Shown one piece after another: positions 45,601 to 56,334 of a stretch of 64,000 nucleotides of DNA (positions are counted from its first letter, which is position 1; each line of letters begins with the position of its first letter). The translations under genes and the position numbers were made by a program. The notes under the pieces are model-generated. The model had not been told where the DNA came from and ran no database searches. It saw nothing but the letters and a program-made list of their open reading frames with translations. This DNA is from Cladorhizidae sp. MBARI D1340-BT2 (lineage: Eukaryota; Porifera; Demospongiae; Poecilosclerida; Cladorhizidae), in assembly GCA_028752905.1 (NCBI GenBank), contig JAQNBH010000005.1, positions 4,871,312 to 4,935,311 of the forward strand, read 5' to 3'.

Positions 45601-48600
45601 CCTGTCACATGCTCATCACAGACCTGTCATGTGCTCACCACAGACATGTCATGTGCTCATCATAAACCTGTCACATGCTCATCACAGACCTGGCATGTGC
45701 TCACCACAGATATGTCATGTGCTCACCACAGACATGTCATGTGCTCATCATAAACCTTTCACATGCTCACCTCAAACATGTCATGTGCTCATCATAAACC
45801 TGTCACATGCTCATCACAGACCTGTCACATGCTCATCACAGACCTGTCACATGCTCATCACAGACCTGTCACATGCTCATCACAGACCTGTAAACCTGTC
45901 ACATGCTCATCACAGACCTGGCACGTGCTCATCACAGGCCTGTCATGTGCTCATCACAGACCTGTCACATGCTCATCACAGACCTGTCATGTGCTCACCA
46001 CAGACATGTCATGTGCTCACCACAGACATGTCATGTGCTCATCATAAACCTGTCACATGCTCACCTCAAACATGTCATGTGCTCATCATAAACATGTCAC
46101 ATGCTCATCACAGACCTGTCATGTGCTCATCATAAACCTGTCACATGCATATCACAGACCTGTCATGTGCACATCCAAAACCTGTCGTATGCATATAATC
46201 CTGTCACATGCTCATCACAGGCCTGTCATGTGCCTGTCATGTGCTCACAAACCTGTCGCTTGCTCATCCTGGACCACACCTTCCACTCTTTCCTCCGCTG
46301 TGTAGATTGGCAAGTCAGTTGTTGGAGATGGTTGACTACAATGTCCTCGCAAGGAAGACCAGCTTGCAAAGAGTTATGAACTTCCTGAGTTGCACTCCAC
46401 TCTTTGCAGAAACCCTGAATCTATACATCTTTGTGAAGCTTTGTGCAGCCCTCACTGCGTGCACCATGTGGACTTCGCTCATCTCCATGTTTCATCTCTG
46501 CCGCGGGATAATTTCTGACGCCCCCAATGTCATCTGCGAGCCACTAGAAATGGCTGTCAAACATGTCCCCATGTCTGAGGTGGTTGTGGATATCATTGGG
46601 AGACTCTGTGACGAGCAGAAGGCAACACTGAGCAGTGAAGTGTGTTTCTTGGTGAAATCTTCTTGTGATGTTGTTGTTGTTGTCTTCATCAAGTATATGT
46701 TTTGGTGGGTGTGTTTGTTAGGTGTGGGACAGAGTGATATTGTTGTGTGCAGAAAGTGGGTGGAGTCAGAAAGCCACCGAGTTTTACACGACCATCACGA
46801 AGCTCTCCAAGAAACTGTCTAGTGAGGTATATATATATGTAGATGTGTTGGGGTGCGTAGGAGTGTAGAAGTTGGTATGTGTGGATTCAAATGAGGTGGG
46901 TTTGAGGAAGGGTTGTATGAATACACTCACTCATGTGTCTTTACTCTGCAGGTAATGCTCGCCCTGACTCAGCTCTTCATCTCCAACCTTGACCCTTGCA
47001 TGGCTATGACCTTGTTAATGGATGGTCTCCAGCACACGCCTCCTGTCCTCCCCACTGTTCCCCTCCTCGCTGCTGTAGTGTCTTCTGAGGGTGTGGTCAA
47101 CAGCACCCAGGACATATATCCCATCATCACCACACTGATTCTGAATCGAAGTCCTGTAAGTTGAAGTTAAGTTCAGTGGTGCATTCATCATGGAGAGAGC
47201 TAACGTAATGGAGCGTTTGGTTAAGAGGGGGGGGGGGGAGGTTCTATTGCCAGCTTTGACAATGTAGCGTCGCACCAATCAGAATGCTAGAATCTAGCAT
47301 GTGATGGACTGCACCTCCAGCTGTTTATATGTCATGGCATTTGTGGACAAGAGGGCTCATTGGAACCCTGGAAACTCCCCCTGCTTGTGGCATTGGAACC
47401 CTGGAAACTCCCCCTGCTTGTGGCATTGGAACCCTGGAAACTCCCCCTGCTTGTGACAGGTATCTGCTAAGCCATATGGGAGAATGACAATCAGTGTTTG
47501 CATTTTACCCAGGTAAAACCCAACCCAGTGGGTAAAATCTGTGTTTTAGGTATTTTACCCGGGTTTTTACCTGGGTTTTACCCAGGTATTACCCAGTGAT
47601 ATAAAACACTTACTTGTAGCGGTGTCACAGCCCTGTCCCAGAGCCACAAGTGTCTGGGTGGTGGTGGCCAGGGCTATTTAAAAGGCAAGCAAATACCACA
47701 GGTCATCATTCACTGCTTACACTTTAGCAAGTGTACTGCAATTAAAAAAATTAGAAAGCCCAGAAACTCGTCTTCTGCCACAGGCTCCTGCGAGGACCTC
47801 AGGAGATTGACTATTAAATCTGTTTAACTTGCATATCAATTTTGGACTTTAATCCCATGAATCTTGTTTAAATATTTAAATACATCATTAAATAAAAAAT
47901 ATATACTCTAGTAGACAATTTTGCCACTTGATAAATAAATGCCGAGTGAAACACAGCTCCTGTTTTTGTCTAGTTCTTTACAGTTGCCATTTATTGAATG
48001 TCTTACTTCCTGATTACAGAGTTAATTTCTTTACAGTTTATAATAAATCTATTGTGTCTATTATTTTATCCTGGGTTGTATCCATGTTTGAGTAAAACCT
48101 GGGTAAAACGCGGGTAAAAGGTATTTAACCCAACCCGGGTTACACCAAAGCCCTGGGTAAAACCTGCAAAAGACGCGCAACACGCTACGGTCAGAAGCCT
48201 CACAAGTTGAGTATCTATGGTGCGAGGTATTGGCGGCTCTTGTGCAAGTGGTCCATGGCTACGCAGAGACTCACTCCCGAAGGTTTCCGACATGCAATGG
48301 CTGGCATTGTGGAGGAAGTTTTGTAGGCGTGTGGTGGACATGTATTTGACAAAGATGGCTGTGTTGAAGATATGGTGGGTGGTATGTATAATGGTGATGA
48401 GATGACTTGCTAGATGATGATGCAGCATGTTAATTGATCAGTACTTAGACAACCAGACACATCCACAAACCCTGGATGTCACTGGACAGATGCGGTATGT
48501 AACTTGGACTCCAACTTGCTGGAAAGTGCATTAACTTTACCTTTTCTCAGTGAACCTCCACTTCACAATGCAGAGTCCCACCTCAACCTTCAAGGAAGTG

Positions 48601-51600
48601 AACTCCTCTGCTCTACCTCCAGCCAAACTTGAAGGACTGGTCACTATCTTGTTGCCTGATTAATTTACCCTGTATAATTTCATAGCCATATAGCCATAAA
48701 CAAGTTATATACTCGTGTCCTGGATGTTACTGATGCAACAAAGTTGAATCATAATAGCTTTCGGAACTCGAGTATATTCAAGGTTCATCTCTGGGCAATG
48801 TGTACTGCACACAAAGCACATGACCACATTTCGTGTGGTTCATACGCTGTCATGCTTTCCTTATGGATCAGTCGAGATCAGACGCTGTCATGCTTTCCTT
48901 ATGGATCAGTCGAGATCAGAGGAGGAGCGAAGCATCAACAGGAGTTGGCGTTTGTCAGAAATATTGGAATAGAGTTTTATCTCTTTTTTCCCCCCACTGG
49001 CAAAGTAAGTATACAGCTAGCTAGTGGTTTTGCTAGGCAGAATTGTTGCAATGTAGCTATCTAGTAATTTGATAGTGTACAGTTTTGTAGCTATCTAGTA
49101 ATTTGATAGTAGTGTAGTTTTGTAGCAACTTAGTAATTTGGTAGGTAAAGCTTGTACTTTGTTGCTAGCTTGTTATATTGGCATTGCAACTTGTCTACTA
49201 GGATAATTTGCTAGCTAGTTAGTAAGTTATGATGCTACTTTGCCACAGCAGAATTACTCGTCGACAACTGCCACACAATGTACACTCAAGCTGACGCTGC
49301 TATCACTGTCCATTGATGGTGAAGTTGAGGTCAAAGTTCAAGATTGCTTCTGTTATGTTAACTATTTTGAACTGTGCAATGTAACTGAATGTAAGGCAGT
49401 GTAACAATGTGTAGGGTTTGACTTGTGCATGCAGCATGCATTGAAATAGGTGGCCATTATCACTGCTACGGCTCACTTTCACACACCAGCTCCTCTGCTG
49501 CTGCCACCCACATAGCCTTCTGCATGTGGTGGTGGCCTCTCACACAGTAAGGCTCAGCCTTGTACATGTGGTGGCTTCTCACACAGTAAGGCTCAGCCTT
49601 GTACATGAGGTGGCCTCTCACACAGTAAGGCTCAGCCTTGTACATGAGGTGCCCTCACACACAGTAAGGCTCAGCCTTGTACATGAGGTGGCCTCTCACA
49701 CAGTAAGGCTCAGCCTTGTACATGTGGTTGCCTCTCACACAGTAAGGCTCAGCCTTGTACATGAGGTGGCCTCTCACACAGTAAGGCTCAGCCTTGTACA
49801 TGAGGTGGCTTCTCACACAGTAAGGCTCAGCCTTGTACATGAGGTGGTCTCTCACACAGTAAGGCTCAGCCTTGTACATGAGGTGGCCTCTCACACAGTA
49901 AGGCTCAGCCTTGTACATGTTGTGACCTTCACACAGTGAGGCTTGTACATGAGGCGGCCTCTCACACAGTAAGGCTCAGCCTTGTACATGAGGTGACCTC
50001 TCACACAGTAAGGCTCAGCCTTGTACATGTGGTAGCTTCTCACACAGTAAGGCTTGTACATGAGGTGGCCTCTCACACAGTAAGGCTCAGCCTTCTGCAT
50101 GAGGTGGCCTCTCACACAGTAAGGCTCAGCCTTGTACATGAGGTGACCTCTCACACAGTAAGGCTCAGTCTTGTACATGAGGTGGTCTCTCACACAGTAA
50201 GGCTCAGCCTTGTACATGAGGTGGTCTCTCACACAGTAAGGCTCAGCCTTGTACATGAGGTGACCTCTCACACAGTAAGGCTCAGCCTTGTACATGAGGT
50301 GGCTTCTCACACAGTAAGGCTTGTACATGAGGTGACCTCTCACACAGTAAGGCTCAGCCTTGTACATGAGGTGGCTTCTCACACAGTAAGGCTTGTACAT
50401 GAGGTGACCTCTCACACAGTAAGGCTCAGCCTTGTACATGAGGTGGCCTCTCACACAGTAAGGCTTAGCCTTGTACATGAGGTGGCCTCTCACACAGTAA
50501 GGCTCAGCCTTGTACATGAGGTGGCTTCTCACACAGTAAGGCTCAGCCTTGTACATGAGGTGACCTCTCACACAGTAAGGCTCAGCCTTCTGCATGAGGT
50601 GGCCTCTCACACAGTAAGGCTCAGCCTTGTACATGAGGTGACCTCTCACACAGTAAGGCTCAGCCTTGTACATGAGGTGACCTCTCACACAGTAAGGCTC
50701 AGCCTTGTACATGAGGTGGCCTCTCACACAGCAAGGCTCAGCCTTGTACATGAGGTGACCTCTCACACAGTAAGGCTCAGCCTTGTACATGAGGTGACCT
50801 CTCACACAGTAAGGCTCAGCCTTGTACATGAGGTGACCTCTCACACCGTAAGGCTCAGCCTTGTACATGTGGTCTCTCACACAGTAAGGCTCAGCCTTGT
50901 ACATGAGGTGACCTCTCACACAGTAAGGCTCAGCCTTGTACATGAGGTGACCTCTCACACAGTAAGGCTCAGCCTTGTACATGAGGTGGTCTCTCACACA
51001 GTAAGGCTCAGCCTTGTACATGAGGTGACCTCTCACACAGTAAGGCTCAGCCTTGTACATGAGGTGGCTTCTCACACAGTAAGGCTTGTACATGAGGTGA
51101 CCTCTCACACAGTAAGGCTCAGCCTTGTACATGAGGTGGCTTCTCACACAGTAAGGCTTGTACATGAGGTGGCTTCTCACAAGTAAGGCTCAGCCTTGTA
51201 CATGAGGTGGCTTCTCACACAGTAAGGCTCAGCCTTGTACACATGTGGTGGCCTCTCACACAGTAAGGCTTGTACATGTGGTGACCTCTCACACAGTAAG
51301 GCTCAGCCTTCTGCATGAGGTGGCCTCTCACACAGTAAGGCTCAGCCTTGTACATGTGGTGACCTCTCACACAGTAAGGCTCAGCCTTGTACATGAGGTG
51401 GCTTCTCACACAGTAAGGCTCAGCCTTGTACATGAGGTGACCTTCACACAGTGAGGCTCAGCCTTGTACATGAGGTGACCTTCACACAGTGAGGCTCAGC
51501 CTTGTACATGAGGTGGCCTCTCACACAGTAAGGCTCAGCCTTGTACATGAGGTGACCTCTCACACAGTAAGGCTCAGCCTTGTACATGAGGTGGTCTCTC

Positions 51601-54423
51601 ACACAGTAAGGCTTAGCCTTGTACATGAGGTGACCTCTCACACAGTAAGGCTCAGCCTTCTACATGAGGTGGTCTCTCACACAGTAAGGCTCAGCCTTGT
51701 ACATGAGGTGGTCTCTCACACAGTAAGGCTTGTACATGAGGTGGTCTCTCACACAGTAAGGCTCAGCCTTGTACATGAGGTGACCTCTCACACAGTAAGG
51801 CTCAGCCTTGTACATGAGGTGACCTCTCACACAGTAAGGCTCAGCCTTGTACATGAGGTGACCTCTCACACAGTAAGGCTCAGCCTTCTGCATGAGGTGG
51901 CCTCTCACACAGTAAGGCTCAGCCTTGTACATGAGGTGGTCTCTCACACAGTAAGGCTCAGCCTTGTACATGAGGTGACCTCTCACACAGTAAGGCTTAG
52001 CCTTGTACATGAGGTGGCCTCTCACACAGTAAGGCTCAGCCTTGTACACATGTGGTGGCTTCTCACACAGTAAGGCTTGTACATGAAGTGGCCTCTCACA
52101 CAGCAAGGCTTGACACATCATCACTAGTAACCTCTTCTCCAGCTATGCCGTCCACTGTACTACCCATCATGTGTATTGATTATAGGGGGAAATTCGTTAA
52201 ATTTTTTTTTAGGGGGAACAAAAAATATTTGTGGCAATTAAAGGCCGATTACAGTATATACTTCATGTTTACATGTCCACATGTAAATATGAATACAGCC
52301 TTTTGCGTCTGCAGCCACCTCCGATGTTACTCGATACTTTTCTGGTGCTTATCTCCAAAGAGAGGTGCTACTCCAAATTGGCAGGAGTGGTGAAGATGTC
52401 TGCCAAGTATGGCGTTATCATGGACAGGCCCTTCTATCAGAAGGCAATGTCCGAGTTAAGGCAGTGGGGGCAAGACCAGGTGGCCGTAGCCATGCTCTCT
52501 GCTGCCATAAAGAGAGCGGAGACGTTGGTGGATGGGGAGGAGAGTGTGGTGGATGTGAGGGAATTAGGCAGGGCAGAGGAGGAAGAGAAGGCGGACAAGG
52601 AGTCAGCCTATGGCTCTTTGGCACTGTCGGCAGATCAATATATCAGGTATATATATACACTATTTTTAGACTAATACACCCGAGCTCCATTTGTTGGACT
52701 TTCACTACTGGTAATAAAATGAAATAAATTTAAAGAAAGATACCTATGTAATTCAAAGCATGTGACATTCAAGGGAATGTGTTGTATATATATTCTCAAT
52801 CACTCAATTCTGTTTAAGGCTCTTTTTTACTTTACTTCCTTCCACTTCCAGCAAGTTTATGATGCCCATCCATCCTCTCTCCACAGGTCTTTGGTGGGTG
52901 AGTCTTCCTCTGCTTTCTTACCCTCGGACTCCAATGAGCTATCTAACTCCCAGCGACAGAATGGCCAGGATCAGGCAGGTGTTACTCCTGGCCACATCAC
53001 TCCCCCAAGATCCATAACTCCTCCTGAATACTTCACTTCCCTGGACCTCCTCCACCGAGAGCTAGAGAAGGTAGCAGCCATTGAACATCAGGCAAGAGCT
53101 AGCCAGGACACTCCTACTAATCTACTTCAGCTCATCATGGTTGGTATTCAGAACTTGAAGAGTAGTTCCATTATGTAAGGGAGTTGTTGATAATTCACTC
53201 AATGTGGTATTTGTAATCTCCCCCCCATCATAGAACAACGGGAAGATGGGACAGTTACGAGCAGTGGCATCCATCTTGGTCGACATGGAGTCCACAGCCA
53301 GCTGGTACGATGAGCCACTGGTGCTCTCCATTTGGGAGGTGCTGACAAACTCGATTCGCAAAGCTAGTTCTGTGTTTTCCTCCTTCCTCTCTTACTTAGA
53401 CCAGTCTCGGTCCAACCTTCACCCTGCCGATGGAGCTGAGCATGACCAACACCTAGGCTCATCCCTCCTGTCCAGCGACCGCTGGGTAGCGAGTCAACTT
53501 GGCATAGCTCTTCTCCGACTTCACGAGCAGGAGGAGAACTGGAAAGCTGGATTTTCCGTCCTCCAGCATCTTCATTCCTTTGACCTCCATTATGTGAAGC
53601 TCTCTCAGCCCCCTTCCTCTCTCCCTCCTCTCATCCCTTCCCCTCCGTCTCCATGCTGCGTAGCTATGACGGCCATCAACTTATGCCTGCACGTGGACCA
53701 AGGGGTGAGTAGCGCCATGGAGGTTCTGCGTGGGTCGGATTGGGTTGAGTCAGATGGCAAGGACGAACTCTGTCAAAGGACGGACATGATAATGAGTGTA
53801 GTGCAAAAGTGTGTGAGCGCAGGTGCACTGGAGGACGCTGAGGAATGTCTGCAATCGGTCATATCCAGTGGGATTCTGGAGAAGTTTGTGCCTCTCGTGA
53901 CAGACCTCCATAACAAGCTCCTGCGTGGCGTGTTGGAGGCATGTGACGTGCAGTTTGCCTTACGGGTGTATGGCGCCATGAGGCGTGCGAAGCTGCAGTG
54001 TCTCCCCAGTGGGTTCAGCTGTCTCTTGCACGTACTCGCCGATGTTGACCGGGTAGGAAGTAGTCAGTTGATTACAACGTAGGTACATGTTAGCTTTAGT
54101 TGGTGTGTTGTGAACCACACATGCTGAGTCAGTTGTTGTATGTAATCCGTTGCCCACATCCTTGACGTGCCTAGAACACAATACTGCTTGACATCCTGCA
54201 GTGTTTGGAGTCCCGGGCGCTGTGCAAACAGGCCATAGCTGACGGTTGCTATGCTCCCCTCTACAATACGAATCCTTACGAAGCCACCTTGCCCCCCGGC
54301 CTCACTCGGCTGGAGACAAACCTCCTTATGGAAGATCACCTGACCAAGCTCCCTCTAGAAGCCAGGGCAGATGGAAACAGGAGTCTCGTTCTGCATTTTA
54401 ATGCAGGCAAGAACTTCAGTTGA
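36661..54423 (+). CDS. TOPAZ1: TOPAZ1-like protein, 2,201 aa, 14 exons: AT hooks, CCCH zinc finger, helical repeats
   Basis: Exons: 36661-36703 (tentative first), 36934-40492, 42189-42351, 44008-44143, 44315-44588, 44723-44821, 44943-45005, 46306-46639, 46722-46826, 46952-47155, 52315-52646, 52887-53139, 53234-54052, 54202-54423. All join in phase. Residues 1-1200 are mostly disordered: seven GRPR AT-hook cores (about 320-400), an S/T-rich nine-residue repeat and a TSPPRP repeat. A CCCH finger follows, C1222-x7-C1230-x5-C1236-x3-H1240 (KVCFGFLKGSCLRGPRCRFQ). About 900 alpha-helical residues come next with PPR-like helix pairs (LHNKLLRGVLEACDVQFALR), ending RALCKQAIADGCYAPLY. The long tail, single CCCH finger and helical region fit TOPAZ1, a germline protein needed for male meiosis in mammals. 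The family name rests on memory, so another CCCH/helical-repeat protein is possible. AT hooks are not a feature I know from mammalian TOPAZ1. The donor at 46640 (GTGTGT) is weak; 46652 is an alternative. Confidence 0.62.
37856..38095 (+). repeat. Coding repeat: AT-hook array
   Basis: Four units of about 57-66 bp inside the large exon encode DGPARRKVGRPRSVGRPRMS-like segments. Together they hold seven GRPR cores flanked by basic residues. GRP with basic flanks is the minor-groove AT-hook signature. The units differ by few bases, so expansion within the gene looks recent. Confidence 0.88.
39059..39430 (+). repeat. Coding repeat: 27-bp unit, TASTSLPSL
   Basis: About 14 units of ACTGCTAGCACCAGCCTCCC followed by CTCTCTC encode a Ser/Thr/Leu-rich nine-residue repeat in the large exon. 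It is followed by three THVTTSTSPTHIPT-type units to about 39600. The segment is likely disordered and phosphorylatable. Confidence 0.9.
40585..41890. repeat. 22-bp minisatellite in intron of the TOPAZ1-like gene
   Basis: About 59 copies of GTCTGGCTGGTTGCTAGCAG plus GT. Variants are GTTAGCAGG, CCGGTTG and a 24-26-bp form with GTGCATCTGG or GCACGTCTGG. It fills most of the intron between 40492 and 42189. Confidence 0.95.
42540..42715. repeat. TATATGTACATA-rich low-complexity DNA in intron
   Basis: About 175 bp of alternating TATATGTACATAT-type sequence with no coding potential, in the 42352-44007 intron. Confidence 0.85.
43020..43895. repeat. CAACAACTAATGCAAAA minisatellite in intron
   Basis: About 50 copies of 15-21-bp units made of CAACAACTAATGCAAAA(A/G), with variable numbers of CAA triplets. 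It creates spurious Gln-rich (plus) and Cys/Phe-rich (minus) frames. Confidence 0.95.
45060..46260. repeat. 22-bp minisatellite in intron
   Basis: About 50 units of ACCTGTCACATGCTCATCAC plus AG, with variants GTCATGTGCTCA and CATAAACC. It fills the intron between 45005 and 46306. The plus-strand frames here (for example 45434-46135) are repeat artefacts. Confidence 0.95.
47336..47462. repeat. 33-bp tandem repeat
   Basis: Three copies of TTGGAACCCTGGAAACTCCC followed by CCTGCTTGTGGCA, in the long intron 47156-52314. A run of 12 or more G residues lies nearby at 47227. Confidence 0.85.
47492..48172. mobile_element. Non-autonomous DNA element with ACCCAGGTAAAACCC subterminal repeats (hAT-like?)
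   Basis: The left end CAGTGTTTGCATTTTACCCA is followed by several ACCCAGGTAAAACCC and ACCCGGGT motifs in both orientations. The right end (48090-48172) has inverse copies (CCTGGGTAAAAC, ACCCAACCCGGGT, GGTAAAACCTGCAAAAG). CAGTGTTTGC resembles hAT termini, but the right terminus is degraded and no 8-bp target duplication was confirmed. The centre is AT-rich without an ORF. Confidence 0.5.
48845..48925. repeat. Direct duplication of about 38 bp in intron
   Basis: Two adjacent copies of a segment beginning ACGCTGTCATGCTTTCCTTA and ending GTCGAGATCAG. No other structure was recognised between 48172 and 49520 apart from AT-rich sequence and repeated GTAGCTATCTAGTAATTTG near 49050-49100. Confidence 0.8.
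49520..52110. repeat. 39-bp minisatellite (33-bp variants), open on both strands
   Basis: About 66 units containing CTCTCACACAGTAAGGCTCA followed by GCCTTGTACATGAGGTG. Some units lack six bases (AAGGCTTGTACATG). As 39 and 33 are multiples of 3 and the unit has no stop in one frame on each strand, frames of over 400 codons occur on both strands (50 kb region). They translate as 13-residue periods and have no gene-like start or splice context. The array lies in the intron between exons ending 47155 and starting 52315. Confidence 0.95.
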
Positions 54424-54637
54424 GGCTAGTTGGTTTTTGTTTGTGTGTGTGTGTGAAAAGGATGATGTAATGGTTGGTCGTGATATCTTCATACATTTCC
54501 CCGTCCCCCTCTCCCCCCAATCTAATTGAACAAGAGTAGGCTGTGAAGAGACTGTCTCAGGTATACGTGTGGCTATCTCTCCTCCCTTCATCTCATCAGG
54601 ATCTAAGGATCCCGCTACTTTCTCTTTCTTCTACACA

Positions 54638-54643
54638 AATAAA
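54638..54643 (+). promoter_or_regulatory. Candidate polyadenylation signal AATAAA
   Basis: AATAAA lies 215 bp after the stop codon of the TOPAZ1-like gene on the same strand. Confidence 0.5.
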
Positions 54644-54649
54644 GGCCAT

Positions 54650-56180
54650 CTATTCTCGTCCCACTGCCATCCTCAACCTCTTTTCACATATCAGTTGAGC
54701 TGTCCAATGCAGGATTGAGAGACTGTACTGGCTCCTCCAGCATCAAGCTTCTCACATAGTTAGCTGTAGGGTGATTAGTACATTTGGCGTACGTATGCCT
54801 AGTGAGAGAATGATTTTGATTTTTCCATCCTTTCTTCATGCACGTGAAGACGTATAAGTATGTGTGTATAAATATAGACTCACCCATAACTCAATTTCAC
54901 AGGTTCTCAGGACATTTTAAAAGTGGTACTGGCTTCAGACATCAACCCACCCCTGAGTGTGACCTTTGCAAACAGATGTGCAACCATCTCCACGGGGTCA
55001 CTACAACAGTGGTTCTCTTCGCATCCCATGACCTCGAAGGGTTCAGCGTCCGACCTAAGTGAAAGCACAGGAGGAAGAGGTCGAATGCTCCTCCTCCAGT
55101 GAGAGTTCAGAGACTAGTGAAAGCTCAAAAGGAGGCAGTATGTCAGGTGCACGTGAAGCACTACTACAATAAAGAAAAGTATGTCTTGTGTGGTTTTGGT
55201 GGTTTAGCTGGAGTGTGGTATATAATAGTTTTTCCCCTAGATAAGGCCTAACAAAAGAATTGAAGCTAAAACTCACTTTGATGGGGAAGTTTTGATTTTT
55301 TTTTTTTTTAATGAAAGGATTGCAATTTTGAAAAATTACGAAGTCACGAGTCGTCCTTTAATTAGTGCATCAGAAAGTGATAGCAGTGAGGTCATGGAAA
55401 AGTGTAAGGGAGAGAGGGGGTTAACGTTCAAAGATAGAGAGGTGGAGAAGAAATTATAGAAGTTCTTGAAAAGGAAACTGAATTGTAAATAGAACTGAAG
55501 CAAATGGTCGATCCACGCTATAAACTATAAACTATAAAGGATTGTTGAGTGGGATTGGTCAAATGATGTCTTCTCCCCTTGATCCATACGACTACCTTCC
55601 TCCTCCCCTCCAGAGTTACTACACTCACCTGCTAAGAGTTCCATACGATTACCTCCCTCCCCCCCTCCCGAGCGACTACACTCACCTGCTAAGAGTTCTC
55701 TCCGTAAGCTACTTCAAGACTTCACAAACATTCAAGATAGCGTGCCAGAACTCTGGGAGCAAGGCTGAAGTGGGTGGTAGTTAAGGTTGAGGTGAATCAT
55801 ATTGTGCCGAACATTCTCTCAATGTTTATGTCAAGTACATGGACAGAGAACTCGGTTTGTGTTGATCTTCATGTAACAATCTTCATGTAACATGCATAAA
55901 TGATCCATGTGCACATGAACTTTTCTCCAAGATGTTCAGACCATTGTTGAATTGCCTCTCACCTTCTAATGATCTCAACCACTTCCTCTCCTTCGCTCTA
56001 GCCCTCCCCTATGCACAAGTGATGTGTACATTTGCACAATTTTTCATCCCATTATTCATTTGGGCATTTGATATTTATTTGATTCCAATACTCATATATA
56101 CAGCTTGTCTTCCAGTCATGACTTGTTAATTAAAATATTTGAATGTTTCTCTTCATTACAACCCTTTGTAAGTGCATCGC
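54650..56180. other. Spacer with one possible orphan exon, otherwise unassigned
   Basis: A plus-strand frame about 55310-55459 reads NYEVTSRPLISASESDSSEV then MEKCKGERGLTFKDREVEKK and stops. The composition is protein-like, but no acceptor or family was secured. A second Ser/Glu-rich stretch lies near 55065-55150. A duplicated segment (GACTACCTTCCTCCCCTCC / GATTACCTCCCTCCCCCCC, 55588-55690) is present. I see no definite gene. Confidence 0.3.
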
Positions 56181-56181
56181 C

Positions 56182-56187
56182 TTTTAT
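56182..56187 (-). promoter_or_regulatory. Candidate polyadenylation signal AATAAA (minus strand)
   Basis: TTTATT on the plus strand, 148 bp downstream of the tetraspanin stop codon in the direction of its transcription. Confidence 0.45.
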
Positions 56188-56334
56188 TATGTCCAATGAC
56201 AAGTGAATGTTACCAGACACAACAAATCACACACGAGAGAACATGAGAATGATTCCACAAATAGCTCCCTGTTCGTGCGTACAACAACCACCACCTGCCG
56301 CACACAACGAACGAATAAAAATGTGTATATATGG

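Noticed and set aside
45093..46135. His/Ser/Cys-rich frame of 233 codons
   Set aside because: It is a 22-bp intronic minisatellite lying between two well-supported exons.
49891..51186. Overlapping frames of 429 and 416 codons on opposite strands, considered as sense/antisense genes
   Set aside because: Both are consequences of a stop-free 39-bp unit. They lie inside one intron and have no non-repetitive coding part.
31000..52110. CRISPR-like interpretation of the regular repeats
   Set aside because: Units are contiguous, with no unique spacers between them, and the DNA is eukaryotic.
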